Part shown: positions 40,303 through 53,401 of the stretch, in pieces
Layout: every line of letters begins with the position of its first letter
Numbering within the stretch: the stretch's first letter is position 1
Source of the DNA: Nemophila menziesii
Lineage: Eukaryota > Streptophyta > Magnoliopsida > Boraginales > Hydrophyllaceae
Assembly: GCA_029959085.1 (NCBI GenBank)
Contig: JARWIR010000001.1
Span: 72,602,899-72,666,898 of the forward strand
Direction of reading: 5' to 3'
Length of the DNA: 64,000 bases
Notes under the pieces: model-generated
What the model was told of the DNA's origin: nothing
Databases searched by the model: none
What the model saw: only the letters and a program-made list of their open reading frames with translations
Translations under genes and position numbers: made by a program

Positions 40303-43300
40303 ACTTTTGATGCAATAGAAAAGTATCTTAAAAGACATATTTGTTCTCGAAATACAATGAACAAAAAGTTTAAAAAATATATTGCTATGGTTTATGTTAG
40401 TAATAATGTGAGTGAAATAAAATAATTATGGAAGGATATGGTGGATTGGAGCAAAAAGTATGAGTCAGATAAGTTGTGTATAATGGGTGATTTTAATGAG
40501 ATTTTGCGAATACAGGATATATTGATTGGTTTTGTGTTAGATAAAGGAGCTATGGAGTTTAACGAGTGTATAGAAGAGGCAAACCTACTTGAACATAGTT
40601 GTGGTGGACAATTCTATACAAGGACAAACAAAAATGCAGTTGATCAAATTAGAGCAATCAAATAGATAGAGTTTTTATAAACAGTAAATGGTTTGATACT
40701 AAAGCTTCGGTTGTTATGATTCATCCTCCATCAACCTCAGACCGTTGTGCAGTTAAGTTATGTTTAGGTGGTAAAAAGAGGGTTAGTGCTAGTCAATTTA
40801 AATTCTTTAATGCTTGGGTTAAGCATGAGAAATTTTTGGATACTGTGAACCAAGCATAGAATATTGACATTGAAGGTAATCATATGTATATACTGTGTAT
40901 GAAGCAAAAGAATACAAAAGTTACTCTCAAGAGATTTAATAACACATATTAAGAAGGAATTCAGATGCTATCGAATCAATTAAAACTCAACTTAGTATTG
41001 CTCAAATGAGAATTATGAATGGTTGTATTGACTCATGCACTATAAATGAGGAAAAATTACTAAGTATTGAATTGGAGGAGGCTATGTTGATACAACACAA
41101 TATTTTGAATCAAAAAGCTAAAGTGATGTTCAATAATGAGATGGGTTGTAATTTGACTTATTATTACAGAATTATTAAAGGCAGAATTTCGAGAAATAAT
41201 ATTTCTATCTTAATAAATGATGTATATAAGTAAATTGTGTAGCCCAATCTTATCAAGGAAGAATTTATTAGCTTCAATAAACAATTACTTGGAACAAAAG
41301 ATGAAAATGAAGAAATATGATTAAGTAATACTATAAAGAAGATTATTGGTAAACAATTAACTGATAGTCAGAAGAATGAACTTATATCTCCCATTACTGA
41401 TAGGGAAATCAAAGATGCTTTATTCTCAATTAATGAGAATTAGAGTCTTGGTCCTGATGGACTTACCTCAGCTTTCTATAAGGAGTCATGGAGTATAATT
41501 GGAGATTATTTCACTAAAGCAATAAAACAAAGCCTCACAAATGGTAAACTTGTCAAGCAAGTTAATACTACTAATATATTGCTTATTACAAAGGAAAAAA
41601 TTCCAACAAATGTCAAGATATTTTGACCCATATCCTGTATAAATACTACTTAGAAGATACTTTCAAGAGTTATCTGCAAAAGGCTAAAAAAGGTAATAAG
41701 CTCAATCACATCCTTAAACCAAGCCGCTTATGTGGGTTGTCGATATATTGGAGATAATATATTGGTTGCTCAAGATAGCATGCTAGGTTATGAGAAAAAG
41801 AATTCAAGTCCTAATTGCACTATCAATTTAGACCTGCAAAATGCATATGATAGTGTTAATTAGAATTTTTTAATAAACACCTTATTTTCCTTTGATTTTT
41901 CAAAGCAGTTTATTGAATGGATCAAAATGTGCGTGTGTTCTCCTACATATTATGTGTGTATAAATGGTGAAGTATGTGATTTTTTGAAGGAAATAGAAGG
42001 TTTAAATGTGTTCACAAGATTATCTGGATTGAATATAAATTTTCAGAAAAGTGAATTATATTTTAGTGGTGAAGATTTAGACACAAAAGAGAATATTTAA
42101 AAGTTATTAAAAATTAAATTGGGAAACCTACCAGTTAGATACTTGGGGGTCCCACTTCACTCTATAATGTTAAGTGTGGATGAAGGGAATAAACTAGTAG
42201 ACAAGATATTTAGCACACTTAATCAATGGACTTAAAAATTGTTATCATACGCTGGAAGAGTAGAATTGATTAAAAGTATACTTATTATCAAAATTTTATA
42301 CTGGTGCCGGGTATTTATTTTGCCTAAGTATATTATATACAAGCTTAATCAGCTGATGGGTAGCTTTTTATGGAAAGGCAACACAGATGGTTCTCAAGGT
42401 GTTAAAATATCGTGGGAGAAAGTGTGTATGAGCAAAGAATATGGAGGACTATGCATACAAGGAATTGAAGATTTGAATGTCGTATGTCTTTTGTTTACAT
42501 TCTGGAGAATGTATTCTCATAAACAAAATCTCTGGAGTATGTGGGTTAAACACAATATAGTCAATGAAAAATGTATTTGGAGTATAGAGGATAAACAACA
42601 TCAAACTTGGATTTGGAAAAAGCTGATGAAAATCAGGAAAATTTCGTATAATTTCATTTCTCACAAGGTTTATAATGGTAAAAGTACTTTCTTAATCTGG
42701 GATAAATGGCTGAATGGAAGGAGTATCCAAAAGATCCTAGTGATTGAGCTGGAAAAAGATATCATGAATAACAACAAAACAGTTGATTCTTGTTACGGAA
42801 GTGAGAGGTGGAGATTACCACCTTGTGTTGGGAAAATCCTACCAGAGTTGGTTGATTATAAGCTAAACAAAGGATGACATTAAATATGGAGTAAAAGTGA
42901 CAAAAGATGTTTCTCTTTCAAGAAAACCTTAATCCAGGTTACTAATAGCTTAGAAACTGTTAATTGGAATAAATTCATATGGGCTAAAGCAAATATTCCA
43001 AGATGCTCATTTATCTCATGGCTAACCATTCAGAATCGGCTTAGTACTAAACAAAGAATGTTAGAGTGGGGATGTCAAATAAATTCAGATTGTAATTTCT
43101 GCAGAGCTCTAAGTGAAGATCATATTCATATTTTCTTTACATATTCCTTTTCGAAAAAAAATTATGCAGAATTTGGAAGAAGTGTGAAGTTATCAATATA
43201 CCAGGAGATTTTAACGATTTGAATAATATTATCATAGCTCGTCTTGTGATGAAATGAGGTTGTTTGTAAGTTTTATGTGTACTTAATATATTTATATGAT

Positions 43301-43657
43301 TTGGTGGTTAAGGAATGAGATAGAATATTGAGGAACAGGTTTTAATGATGATCAAATAGGTTCTAGAGTCTGATTTATGGTGAGCATGAAGTTAAAAGAT
43401 AGAAGGCTTAAGAATAATAGTGTTAAAGAGTTAGTGGTTGGGTTAATGTACTTGTATCTCTTTTTATCTCCTTAAATGTAATTTTTTAATGTATTTTGGT
43501 CAATAGTTATAGTGGGCCGAGGTCTATTAATGTTTTTAATGTAGTTGGGCTTTCAAGGTATTAATCCCATGCTTGGGTCTAATGCTTGATTGTACCAAGT
43601 TGTAAAGACATTTGAAGTTAAAATTAATGAAAAAACTAATTTGATGATAAAAAAAAA
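40303..43657 (+). mobile_element. Degenerate LINE, copy 4
   Basis: Same LINE remnant, with extra damage. A one-base loss near 40950 disrupts the frame that is open in the other copies. A TAG replaces the tryptophan codon of the motif-A segment near 41862, and a TAA appears near 42099. Confidence 0.9.
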
Positions 43658-44345
43658 TGATTCACAATATTTATCACACTATGATCATTATTACAGTAAT
43701 CTAACAATTTTTTTTCCACAAAATGTAATGAACTCTTCTTTTTACCTTTACTAATAAATTTGTTTTTTTAAGAAAATGATGATCACATGGGTGGTGAAGA
43801 ACTTGGGCATGAAGTTAAAACATTGTATTTTTATGGTGGTGAAACTCATAGAGATGGTGGGGCTTGTATAACATTTCACCGATGATACCCAGGTAGGTAA
43901 TGATGAGCTCATATTTGATGCTTAAGATTTATTTTGATCAAAGTCCTAAAACTCATGAAGATTGTGGGTTTTCGATATTTCAGTGATGACTCACATATTT
44001 GTGGCTTTTGCGATGGTGTATCCTATAGTTATGGCTTGCACGATGGAAGATCTTAAGATACAATGATGGATTTTGCTCAAACACACATGTATATCGAGTT
44101 TTATAGTTTTCGTTGTTCTACATTAGTGACGTGAAAGGATAAGATTATGGTTAAGAAATATGTCATGTTTTGTTGTGGTTATTGGGTTTTTAATAGCTTG
44201 TGGTGTTATTACGAAAAGGGTGTAATTTATTACAATACGAACTGTGTTTTATAACAAATGGAATGTCATTCAAATTTATAATTAGAGTGAATGTTAGCAG
44301 CCTTGGGGTATATCAGTTTGATTTTAAATAAATAATGGTGGAGCG
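43658..44345. repeat. Direct repeat R1, copy 4
   Basis: Counterpart of R1 in U4; partner R2 at 56502-57180, pushed away by the retrotransposon insertion. Confidence 0.85.
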
Positions 44346-45979
44346 TTAAAATTATATTAACTCGTTCTGAAAATATGTCGAAATCAAATATCAAAACAAT
44401 TTAAATATATGCTCTTTAGCATGCTTAAATTCATAAAAGACCTTTACATAATACGAATCATATAAATCTGTAATACATAACTGAATATTATTATTCAACA
44501 AAAAATCAATTCCTGGTTATGTAATCTTAAACTCTTTTAATAAATGATTTGATGTAACATACTATTTCAATTTATTGGTAAAATAAAAACTTTATATATA
44601 ATATATTATAGCAAAAAATTATTAAAAACATGTTATCAACATGAACCAATCATAATGTCTTGAGATTTCCAATGCATAGAATGTAATTAGAAATAAAAAA
44701 TATTATTCTAAGTTATCTTTTATGTGTATATCTGGTATCTTGAGAGTTTTTAGATTTCGAACCCAAGAAGATAAAAATTCTCTATAATTGATGTGGTTGA
44801 TGGGATTTTAAAAGAAACATGAAACATGGTTCAACTCATAGATAGAGTAAGGATTTGGCCATAACTTCCAATTATCCAACAATACTTATAATCTTGGAAC
44901 ATGTGATTAAGTTGTTTTTATTACATTTTGTATTATTTACTAACCTAATAAATTTATATATCAATTACCAGGACATATTTTACATGGGATTAAGTTGTCT
45001 TTAGTTCACTTAGCTTCAAAAATAACATCCAAAAAATTTTAAATATTAAAAGGTCAGCTTCTCATAAAAAACCAAGATCTATAAGGAAACTTAGGTTACT
45101 TTGCAATGTTAGGGTAGTCTTTTGCTACTATATACCTCTTTTCTTACAATTATTTTGCATTGTCCATTATGTTATAAGTAGAATCATAACTTAAAAAAAC
45201 ATTAAGAAGCTTTTAGTTTAAGTGTTATATTGTTATTGGTGATAGAAATATAGGGTCAATTTTAACAAAGTTGAATTTACAATCATATTTTTTCATAAGT
45301 GAAATCAGTTGATGAATCAAAACATTGCTGCAAATTATAATTTAAACAATTCAAAATCAAATATTCATTTATTTTGTGCGAGGGTTGATAAATTGAAAAA
45401 TCATCTAATATATTAAAAAATTGATTGAGGTCGGAGTAGTTTGATATCACCAAAAGTCAATTATTTGCCTCTCATCAGTTGATTTAGTATTCTGAAACTC
45501 GCCATTAATGTCAAGGGTTGATTATCATAATTTTTCCATAGTGTTTTCACTTAATGTTACAAATTCTTTATTTTTATCTTGTTGTTTTTAGTGCTTTTTT
45601 TTAATTTGTAATTGTTATAGTTGGGTTTTTGCTCATATTATGTTTCTTGGAACAATCCGAAAACCATATATGGGGCTCAGTTATTAAAATATTAAATTTA
45701 TTTATTAAAGATCACAGGCCTAAGTTGATTACAAAGTTACTTACATAGAGACCCAAATTGCAAAATAAATATAAGGAGAAACTGCGACCTTTAGTGCAAA
45801 TAAAAGGACTAATCTAGTAATTAACCATTTATTTTTTGTTTTATATGATGTATAGCTACCATCCACAACATTAAAATAAAATAAAGTGAAGAAATTTTTT
45901 TGATTTATTAATCAAAACTCTCCTTTTCCTCAATATCTCTGTCACTCTATCTCTCACTCATACAAACTTACAGCCTGTC

Positions 45980-48904
45980 ATGAAATTTGATGATATTGAA
46001 GACTTGTTTCCCGACGATTCATTCTTTGATTGCTTACCAGCTGAATTTGGCATTGAGCAATCACAGAGGATCGAGCAAGAGACTGAAGACCTATTTGATT
46101 ATTATAATCAAATAGGATCTGGTCCTTTTTCTATTCAGATCAATGAAAATACAAACTCTTTGCCTATCCCCCTCCAAAACAATGAAAATGGTGAGCTTAA
46201 AATACCGAAAGAAATGTCTTTTCCCTCTCCGCCTATTCCGGTCAAAAACCCTGAAATTCATGACCCAGCTCCGAAAAAGAAGATCCATCTTCCTCACTGA
46301 CAATTAGAAAAAGTTCTGGTGCGCAACATCCAAAGAGGAGTGCTTGGACTAGAGAAGAGCGTCAGTAAGCTTTCTATTATACTTATACATTGAAACGTGT
46401 GGTAATTGTGTTTTTTTACTTTTTAGGTTTTTTATTATAAGTCTTTTAAAAATTTAGAATAAACAGTTCATTTACTAATGCCTAGCATTTGATTAGAAGT
46501 AGTATAAACGCCTTAATTGGATCTAAAAGTCTTTCACAACGACGTGTTTATGATCTATCTTCCAGTTGTCTATTAAATTAAGAAGCATAATAAATTTGTT
46601 AACATAATTGTTGGGCATCTCCACAGCCTTTTGAGGTTCTTAAATTAAGTATCATAGTGGAATTTTAAGTAGGAGTTATGACACTCCCTGCAAAAATAGA
46701 AACAAATGATCTCAATTTTACCCATAAGTATTTATGAAATTCACAAAGTTATTAATAAGATATTAGTTTTATCCATACACAATATGATATTAAATCATTT
46801 CTCACACATCATGTAAAATTAAAGAGTTTAACAATCCTTTAAATTTTTGAAATACATAAACAACTCAAAACCCCATCCTACCAGTGACCCGCCAGTTGAA
46901 CTCATACATTTGATTTTTCATCATTTTACACAATAAGAATAAACTAATTTAACATCCACTCAAACAGGATATCTCTCCACAGCACTCTAACAAACAAAAC
47001 AACTCCCACCATCATAAATATAACCCAAAAATAAAAATTCAGATCACTCTTTTCCATTTTAGACTTGTTTAATTTTGTGTATATGTATTTATGTGCCTGT
47101 ACTTTATATATATATATATATATATAACATTAGGACGAGGATTTGTTAAGAATTATCTAGATAAAGATGAAAGACATTCAAAATTAATCTCACGTGTAAA
47201 AAAAGATTTTTTTTTTCATTGTATCCTAGATTCTCTTAAGTTTTATTTGCTCCTATTTATACATATATTAATAAAATTGTTTGTTAATTTTAATATTTAC
47301 ATGAAGTTATTATCAAAATAGCATTCTCTAATAAAGATGTGAAAGACAATTAGAAAATGTGTATAATCTTAAAAGAAAAGCGTGTTGGTCATTATATATA
47401 TTCATAGACACATACTTTATTAACAAAATGTTAATATCCTTTGTCACAATTTATAAGATGAAAACATAATATATCAATTCATTGTCATTCATTGCTGTGA
47501 AGGTTGTTTATAGAAGGGCTTAAAAAATTTGGAAAAGGAGATTGGTTGAACATTTCGAGGCACTATGTAAAAACAAGGACGATAAGCCAGATCGCTAGCT
47601 ACTTCCAAAGGTACCGCAGGCATGAAACATGTCAGACTTTTGCCGAGAGAAATGACCTAATATTGAATGATGGTCATATTGATAATGGTAATGTGTCAAT
47701 CTCTTACAATACCCTTTCTGAAGTTGGACCTCGGGAAGATCCGGATTTTCCTTATCGTGAAATTAATAAACGCAGTAATGAAGAACATGAGTAAGTTTTT
47801 TTATACTAATTTGTTTAAAATATGTATGTGTTGTTGATTTTCTTATAACTATATAAGATATAAGTTATTATTCTAATATTTACTATTTAAAAAACAATAA
47901 CGAATGATGCTTATAGATGTTTAGCAACGATATTTTACTATATATCCTATAATAACTAAGATGGTCTATCTCCTGGTGGTCTAATAATCTTAATTTTCAT
48001 TATGATTTTAAATTTAAATTCAAAAGTCCCCAATATTAAATTTTTTGTTATCCATATACCACACGAAATTAACCTATGCCACACACATCGTTACCAATAA
48101 CATAGGTTTATAGTATATCAATTATACAGATTTAGAACACATCCTTAAGACCTAAGACTAGGGATGCCTTAGCTGGAAAATTATAGTTTTACCTTCCAGA
48201 TATTACCTTTACATAACCGGTAACATCATCTTACTCACACTCCCCAATTCGCTACAAACACTAACACACCTAACCCCAAAAACATCATTATGACAAAGTT
48301 ACTTCAGAATTACAATTACACGTGGACATGAATACTAATATATCTATTAAGTATTTTTATTTATGTCCATATATGTGAATGTATATTTTGAGTATGGTTT
48401 TAAATATTGATATCATATACGGGGGTTAAACTTAGAATGATGATATTATTGTAATATGACAAACAAAATGCTTTATAAAATTTAAGATATTTTTAATTTA
48501 TATTAGTTGAATCTAAAAAAAACGTATTGCAGATTATATATGCACATACATATATATATCTAAATGAAATTGACTAATTTATTAACGATCCATGCTTACT
48601 TTTATAATATGCTAACATATCATTTTTTATTTGTCCTTCACTATGAAGGTTGTTTAATATAGGGATGTACAAGTTTGGACCAGGAGATTTGACTAAAAAT
48701 TCAAACCATTTTGTGCAAACAAGTACTCCAGGTCAAGTGGAAAGCCATGCCCAAAACTACTGCAAGAGCCCGCACTTCTCTGGCATTGAGGACATTGACA
48801 ATCTTAATCCGACTACCATTACAATGTCCCAGAACAACAACTCTAGAAGCAATGGGGAACAAGTACTTTCCTCACCCCAACCTCATCATGTGCTATACCC
48901 ATAG
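45980..48904 (+). pseudogene. MYB-like gene, copy 4, frameshift in exon 1
   Basis: Exons correspond to 45980-46364, 47503-47790 and 48649-48904. One A is missing from a six-A run near 46273-46278 compared with the other copies, so the frame shifts and stops after 106 codons, before any MYB sequence. Exon 2 and exon 3 remain open and keep consensus-like residues (LFIEG and SHAQNY). Exon 2 carries one arginine-to-histidine change (RRHETC) and exon 3 has IGMYKFG. The LTR retrotransposon sits 226 bp beyond the stop codon. The break lies in a homopolymer, so a sequencing error should be excluded. Confidence 0.78.
47105..47126. repeat. TA microsatellite in MYB intron 1 (U4)
   Basis: 11 TA units. 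Confidence 0.95.
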
Positions 48905-49125
48905 TTCAACAATGCCTACATAAGTGGATTTTTACATTGATATTTTAATAACATTTACAGTGACCTTCAAATTAAGAACACAAACAATCAAACTTTCATA
49001 CAATGGGTTTCAAGAGAAATAATAGCTAGAATGCAACTCGTTATATTAATATTGGGTAGTTCGTTGGTCAAATTAAAAGTATGGATACTAATTTATCAAA
49101 TTCTGAAATATTAGTTATTATGAGT

Positions 49126-49130
49126 CTATG
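49126..49130. repeat. Target-site duplication CTATG (left)
   Basis: Matches 55869-55873 and occurs once at the empty site in the other units (GAGTCTATGTTCC). Confidence 0.93.
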
Positions 49131-50487
49131 TGATAGTCCTAGAGGGGGGGTGAATAGGATTACTAATAAGATAATGCCTAATTAAAATCTTTTGGACAAT
49201 AATAAGTTTAAGAGAAAACTTCTAAGTCAACTAATATAAATCAAACACTTATAGGATCATGCAATGTAAAGATTAAGGTTTGATATAAAAGTATAACTAA
49301 TGAAAAGCTAATCCAATATCTTAAACTACTCTAGAAGACTATATGTTAGATATACTAGATAAACAATTCATGCAAGCATATAATCAAACATATAGAGTGC
49401 GGAAAGTAAAAGAGTAGGGATAGAAAGATACACACGATTTATAGTGGTTCGGTTTCCCTACATCCACTACCTAAGGAAGCCTCCTTAGGATTTCAAGCTT
49501 TTCACTAAGCTCCCGTGTCTCTCTTAACCGGGTCGAGAACACAATAACCTTTACAAACTCTTCGATAACACGAAGGACACACCACTTGCGTAATCACAAC
49601 ACAAGGACACCAAGTATACTCCCTATACTTGAATTCTCTCTTAATCTATCTATTACAAGACCTAGACTTAAGAGGATAGCAACAAAGTGTTTAAAGGTTT
49701 GCTAATTAAAGCTTGTTTCTAAAACTCCTAAAGAGTGGATATGACTATAAGCTTGTATACTCCTTCTTGAGTGGATAGAACCTTGTGGCTTAATTGATTA
49801 ACTCCTTGTAAGGATTAATAAGCACACTAAGATTGAATTTGACTATGTATAGCTCTTGACACCTTCTTGAATGATAGCAATTAAGCCCCTTAATGTTTGT
49901 AATTAGTTGGTGTAGTTGTAGCCTTGAAATAGCTTCAATTTATAGAAGAAAATGGCTCCCAACGGTCATAAGGTTTGAGTCTAACGGATCTATTAATCTC
50001 CCAACGGATATATTTCTTATGACTTGGCTTTTGTGCAGAAAACCCTTCTTTGCGGTATACCGCAGCGGTGTACCGCGCTTCAGTGTTTAATTTTCTTGCT
50101 TACTGGTCGGGCTAGTCCTCTATACCGCGCCCTGGTCCGCGCTTGGTCCGGTATACCGTAGCGGTGTACCGCGCCTAGTAAACTTTGAAGGAAATGACTT
50201 TGATCAATAATACCTCTTCATGAAAGTTGTTGTAAACAATATTCTAAGAATCTTTGAAGTTTGAACACTAAGGAAAATTCTCAATAACAAAGAGATATGG
50301 TTAATAGCATTTGTATGAGAATAAGATTCTAAGATAAAACAATTAAGTTTAAACAACATAAATATGAAAGAGCTTTTTGATGAAATATAGTGCAAGAAAG
50401 AATGTTAATAACAAGAGAAAATAGCACACTAAACACAAGAGGATTTGTCACATTAAAACACCTAATTAGGGAGGCTATATGCCAACA
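49131..50487 (-). repeat. LTR (transcriptional 3' LTR), 1357 bp
   Basis: Direct copy of 54512-55868. In my reading it differs at one position: G at 49497 against A at 54878. A TATA-like TATAAAT on the minus strand lies at 49938-49944, and a GC-rich palindrome cluster at 50052-50175. Confidence 0.95.
50052..50175. promoter_or_regulatory. GC-rich palindrome cluster in the LTR (left copy)
   Basis: Contains GCGGTATACCGC (50052-50063, a perfect palindrome), GCGGTGTACCGC (50065-50076), CGGTATACCG (50149-50158) and GCGGTGTACCGC (50161-50172). It lies about 110-230 bp upstream of the TATA-like site in the element's orientation. Confidence 0.75.
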
Positions 50488-50501
50488 ATCTCCCCCTTTT
50501 T
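50488..50501 (-). promoter_or_regulatory. Polypurine tract
   Basis: The minus strand reads AAAAAGGGGGAGAT immediately before the 3' LTR. This is the expected position and composition for plus-strand DNA priming. Confidence 0.88.
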
Positions 50502-51540
50502 GATGATGACAAATCCTTCACTAAAACACCTTAGGAAAGATATAAAGGTTTAAGCACAATGAAATAAAGCTCCCCCTCACAATAAGCATAAGTTTTGAAA
50601 AGCATTTGTGAGTGTTTAAAACGTGCAAGTTTTGAAAGTTTTAGTGCACATAATATTTCTCCCCCTTTGTCTTCATCAAAAAGACGGGGTAAAAACAACT
50701 AAGAGTAGAAGAGCAAAGACAACTCGAGTGAATAGATTTAAAACAATGATAGAGAGTGCAAGAGTTTTAGATAAAAAAACGATTTTAAGAAGGTGATGCA
50801 CAAAGATAGATAAAAGTAAAGGATAGAGATATTTACCAACTCCTTGATTGATACATGTTCATTTCAAATGCTTTCTAATGACACAAACAATTAGTAGCAA
50901 TATAAGAAATAAAAGATTAGTAAGCATTTGAGTTTTTAAAATTTTAAACAAAGTCTCCCCCTTACAAAGTGCATAGATTTTGTTTTAATTTTGAAAAAGT
51001 TTGATTGACAATTTTACCCTAAAAAGAACACTTGAAAACATTTTGAAGAAAGTTTAGGGGTAAAATGTATTTTTTGAAAAACAAGGGGTCAAGATGTATT
51101 TTTCAAAACTTTGGGGTCTAAACGCAATTTTGAAAAAATCTATTTGGAACCAAAATGCAAATATCAAACTTTTTGGAACAAAGCTAAAAAGATTAACTAT
51201 AGGGACTAAGGAGCAATATCAAGAAGTACCTATAATCATCAAAGAGCATGTTAGTAACATCAAATCAAGGATAATAAGCAAGAATAATCATGATAGAAAC
51301 TAGTTTAACCAATTATCCAAATAAAACATTTAGCATCCTAACATAAAAGACAATTAAACCAAAGTAGCAATATCCTAGATGTCCAAAACACGGACCCATA
51401 AAAACTTAAAAGCATAAACATCCATAAAACAAGTTCTAATAAAAACACATAAGCAAGTAAAGACACATAAACCACCAAGAAGGATTAAAACATGAATTCA
51501 ACCACCAAACACCAAGCACCAAACACCAAACCATGATGAA
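50502..51540 (-). other. Retrotransposon 3' untranslated interior
   Basis: About 1 kb between the accessory ORF stop and the polypurine tract, with no supported gene. It includes a run of imperfect ~30-bp repeats at about 51054-51190 built on GGGGT-(C/A)AAAATG-like text alternating with TTTTTGAAAA. Confidence 0.6.
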
Positions 51541-52785
51541 TTAACGGTTATCACGAGGAGATCGGCTCCTAGATCGTCTACTATTCCCAATATCATCGCG
51601 AATGCACGAAACATCACCTCTTATACATGAGAGCTCATTCGCAAGATTCCCAATCTTTTCTTCCAAAACCCCAAATTTACTTTCTATTTTATCTTCCAAA
51701 GCCACAAATTTACTACCTATATAATCCATAAAGCGAGACATAGCACTTTCGAAACCGGATGGATTAGGAGGGTTAACATTGATGGGTTGGCTAGGAGTGG
51801 GCTCATTTGGAATTGGGTTTTCTTGATCCGGGTTATCTACTAAAATTAGAGACTCAAGCATTGGACCATCATTGCGCTTTCTAGCTTCAAGAATACGATT
51901 ACGAATAGTGACATCCGAGATACGATTAATAGTGGAGATAGGAACATATGAGTTGTTATAGATAACAAATTTCATTCTAAGGATAGTAAGATAATCAAAA
52001 CTCCAAGACTTATTCATCGGTTTCACATTAGTTCCTCCAAACGAAATATCATTAATCTCAAAGATTTTGGATAGAAATATACCGTAGGGGACTTTATCCC
52101 GAGAGGCACGAGCGTGATTCATCCATTTTAGCATAATAGCAATGATGTTTATCGGTTGTTTGGAGAAGATCAAAAATAGAAGATAAGCTTCATACGGGAT
52201 AAGTTTGGCATCATGCTTATCTTTCGGAATAACGGCCGAGATAAGAAACTTGTGGGCCACGATAAATTCCGGGTCAAAGTTACGAATATTCCAATTTCCA
52301 TCCGCAATAATCATTCTACTATTAACGAACTCATTCACTTCATTTTGAGCAACAATATCAATGTTCGAATTATCCCAACCACTAGACCAAAACCCGCTAA
52401 AACCAACCGAGGGTACATCAAATTTAGAGCATAAAGCATTCAATTTTAACCGAATAACGGTACCCGAAACAATTGATTTAACCGAAGTATTAGCATGATT
52501 AAATTCAAAATTCGTATAAAAATCTTCGATTAACCCGGTTGCCAAATGACTACCCGAAAAAGCAAATATGTGATGAAATTGTTGAAATGAAAACAAATTA
52601 AAGAGAGAATCATCACCCGAGGGAAAGGCCGAAGGACAAATTATTCTTCCCGGTAGAACATCGAATGGCCGAAGTGGTGGTGGTGGTGGTGATGGTGACT
52701 TCGCCGGAGAAGGTTCACGGTGGCGGCTTGAGGAGGCTCCGGTGGAAGCCTTTTTCTTGTTAGCAATTGATTTTGTTCTAACCAT
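51541..52785 (-). CDS. Accessory ORF of the retrotransposon, 'putative plant transposon protein'-like
   Basis: A 414-residue protein starting at the ATG at 52783-52785, in the context ACCATGG. An open frame extends upstream to 53154, but without a good ATG context and through pyrimidine-rich leader-like sequence. The N-terminus is basic and rich in Ser and Pro (MVRTKSIANKKK, then SPSPPPPPLRPF). The core, about residues 50-260, has the spaced pattern of the plant transposon-associated family known in Pfam as 'putative plant transposon protein': IEDFYTNFEF, VSGTVIRLKLNALC, AYLLFLIFSKQPINI, and KVPYGIFLSKIF. The C-terminus has heptad-like text (FVALEDKIESKFGVLEEKIG), probably a coiled coil, and an Arg-Ser tail (SRRSRSRSPRDNR). 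No catalytic motif is visible and the function is unknown. It lies 616 bp after gag, so it needs its own transcript, splicing or re-initiation. Confidence 0.72.
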   Translation of the reverse strand: MVRTKSIANKKKASTGASSSRHREPSPAKSPSPPPPPLRPFDVLPGRIICPSAFPSGDDSLFNLFSFQQFHHIFAFSGSHLATGLIEDFYTNFEFNHANTSVKSIVSGTVIRLKLNALCSKFDVPSVGFSGFWSSGWDNSNIDIVAQNEVNEFVNSRMIIADGNWNIRNFDPEFIVAHKFLISAVIPKDKHDAKLIPYEAYLLFLIFSKQPINIIAIMLKWMNHARASRDKVPYGIFLSKIFEINDISFGGTNVKPMNKSWSFDYLTILRMKFVIYNNSYVPISTINRISDVTIRNRILEARKRNDGPMLESLILVDNPDQENPIPNEPTPSQPINVNPPNPSGFESAMSRFMDYIGSKFVALEDKIESKFGVLEEKIGNLANELSCIRGDVSCIRDDIGNSRRSRSRSPRDNR

Positions 52786-53401
52786 GGTGAGTAATGAGAT
52801 GGGTAATGAAGTAGGAGTGATATTTAGTGGTGAAGGAGGGTGTTTTTGGTGGTGGAACCGGAGGTGGGTGGCCGGAAATCGCCAAAGAGGAGGAGAGGAG
52901 AAGGAGTTTTGAAAGAATGAAGAAGATTTGCAGAAAAACGGGTCTTTAAAACAGTCAAAACCCTTACGTGCGGTGTACCGCGGGATTCGTCCGGTGCACC
53001 GCACAAGGCCTCGTTTTGCACAATAAAAATATTCCCGAAACACAATCGAAACTTCCCCAAAAGACTCGGAATGATATAAAATAATTTTAAGCATCTTTGT
53101 TTTGAAAAGAAAAGCCAAGGAGAAGCTAAAAACGCATATAACAGTTGATTTCACAAAAGACCCTAAGTTTTCTAAAAGTGCAAAAAGACCCTATGCAAGA
53201 ATAAAGCAAAACTAAAGCATGAAAAAGGTCAAGAACTTCAAGATAGCATCACAAGTTGATAAAACACATAAAACACAATAAAAACATAAACAAAAACACA
53301 AGAGAGGAAAGAATTTCACCGTATTTTCCTTTTATGAGGTTTGAACGTCCTATTGCATGAAATTCCATTTTCTTGACGCTCAACACCTTCAATGCATATT
53401 A
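52786..53401 (-). other. Spacer between gag and the accessory ORF
   Basis: 616 bp. The part next to the accessory ORF (about 52790-52930) is CT-rich on the minus strand, like a plant 5' leader. The palindrome pair is at 52968-53004. Only an open extension of the accessory frame, lacking a convincing start, crosses part of it. Confidence 0.55.
52968..53004. promoter_or_regulatory. GC-rich palindrome pair upstream of the accessory ORF
   Basis: GCGGTGTACCGC at 52970-52981 and CGGTGCACCGC at 52992-53002. The first is the same 12-mer as in the LTR. The pair lies 185-217 bp upstream of the accessory ORF start on the minus strand, followed by a long pyrimidine-rich leader-like stretch. Confidence 0.65.

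Noticed and set aside
49893..50090. 65-codon frames inside both LTRs
   Set aside because: They lie antisense to the element's transcription in the U3/leader region, and are present twice only because LTRs are duplicated.
52786..53154. Upstream extension of the accessory ORF to 53154
   Set aside because: The frame begins without an ATG and crosses the palindromes and a pyrimidine-rich leader-like stretch. The ATG at 52785 has a better context and starts the basic N-terminus.
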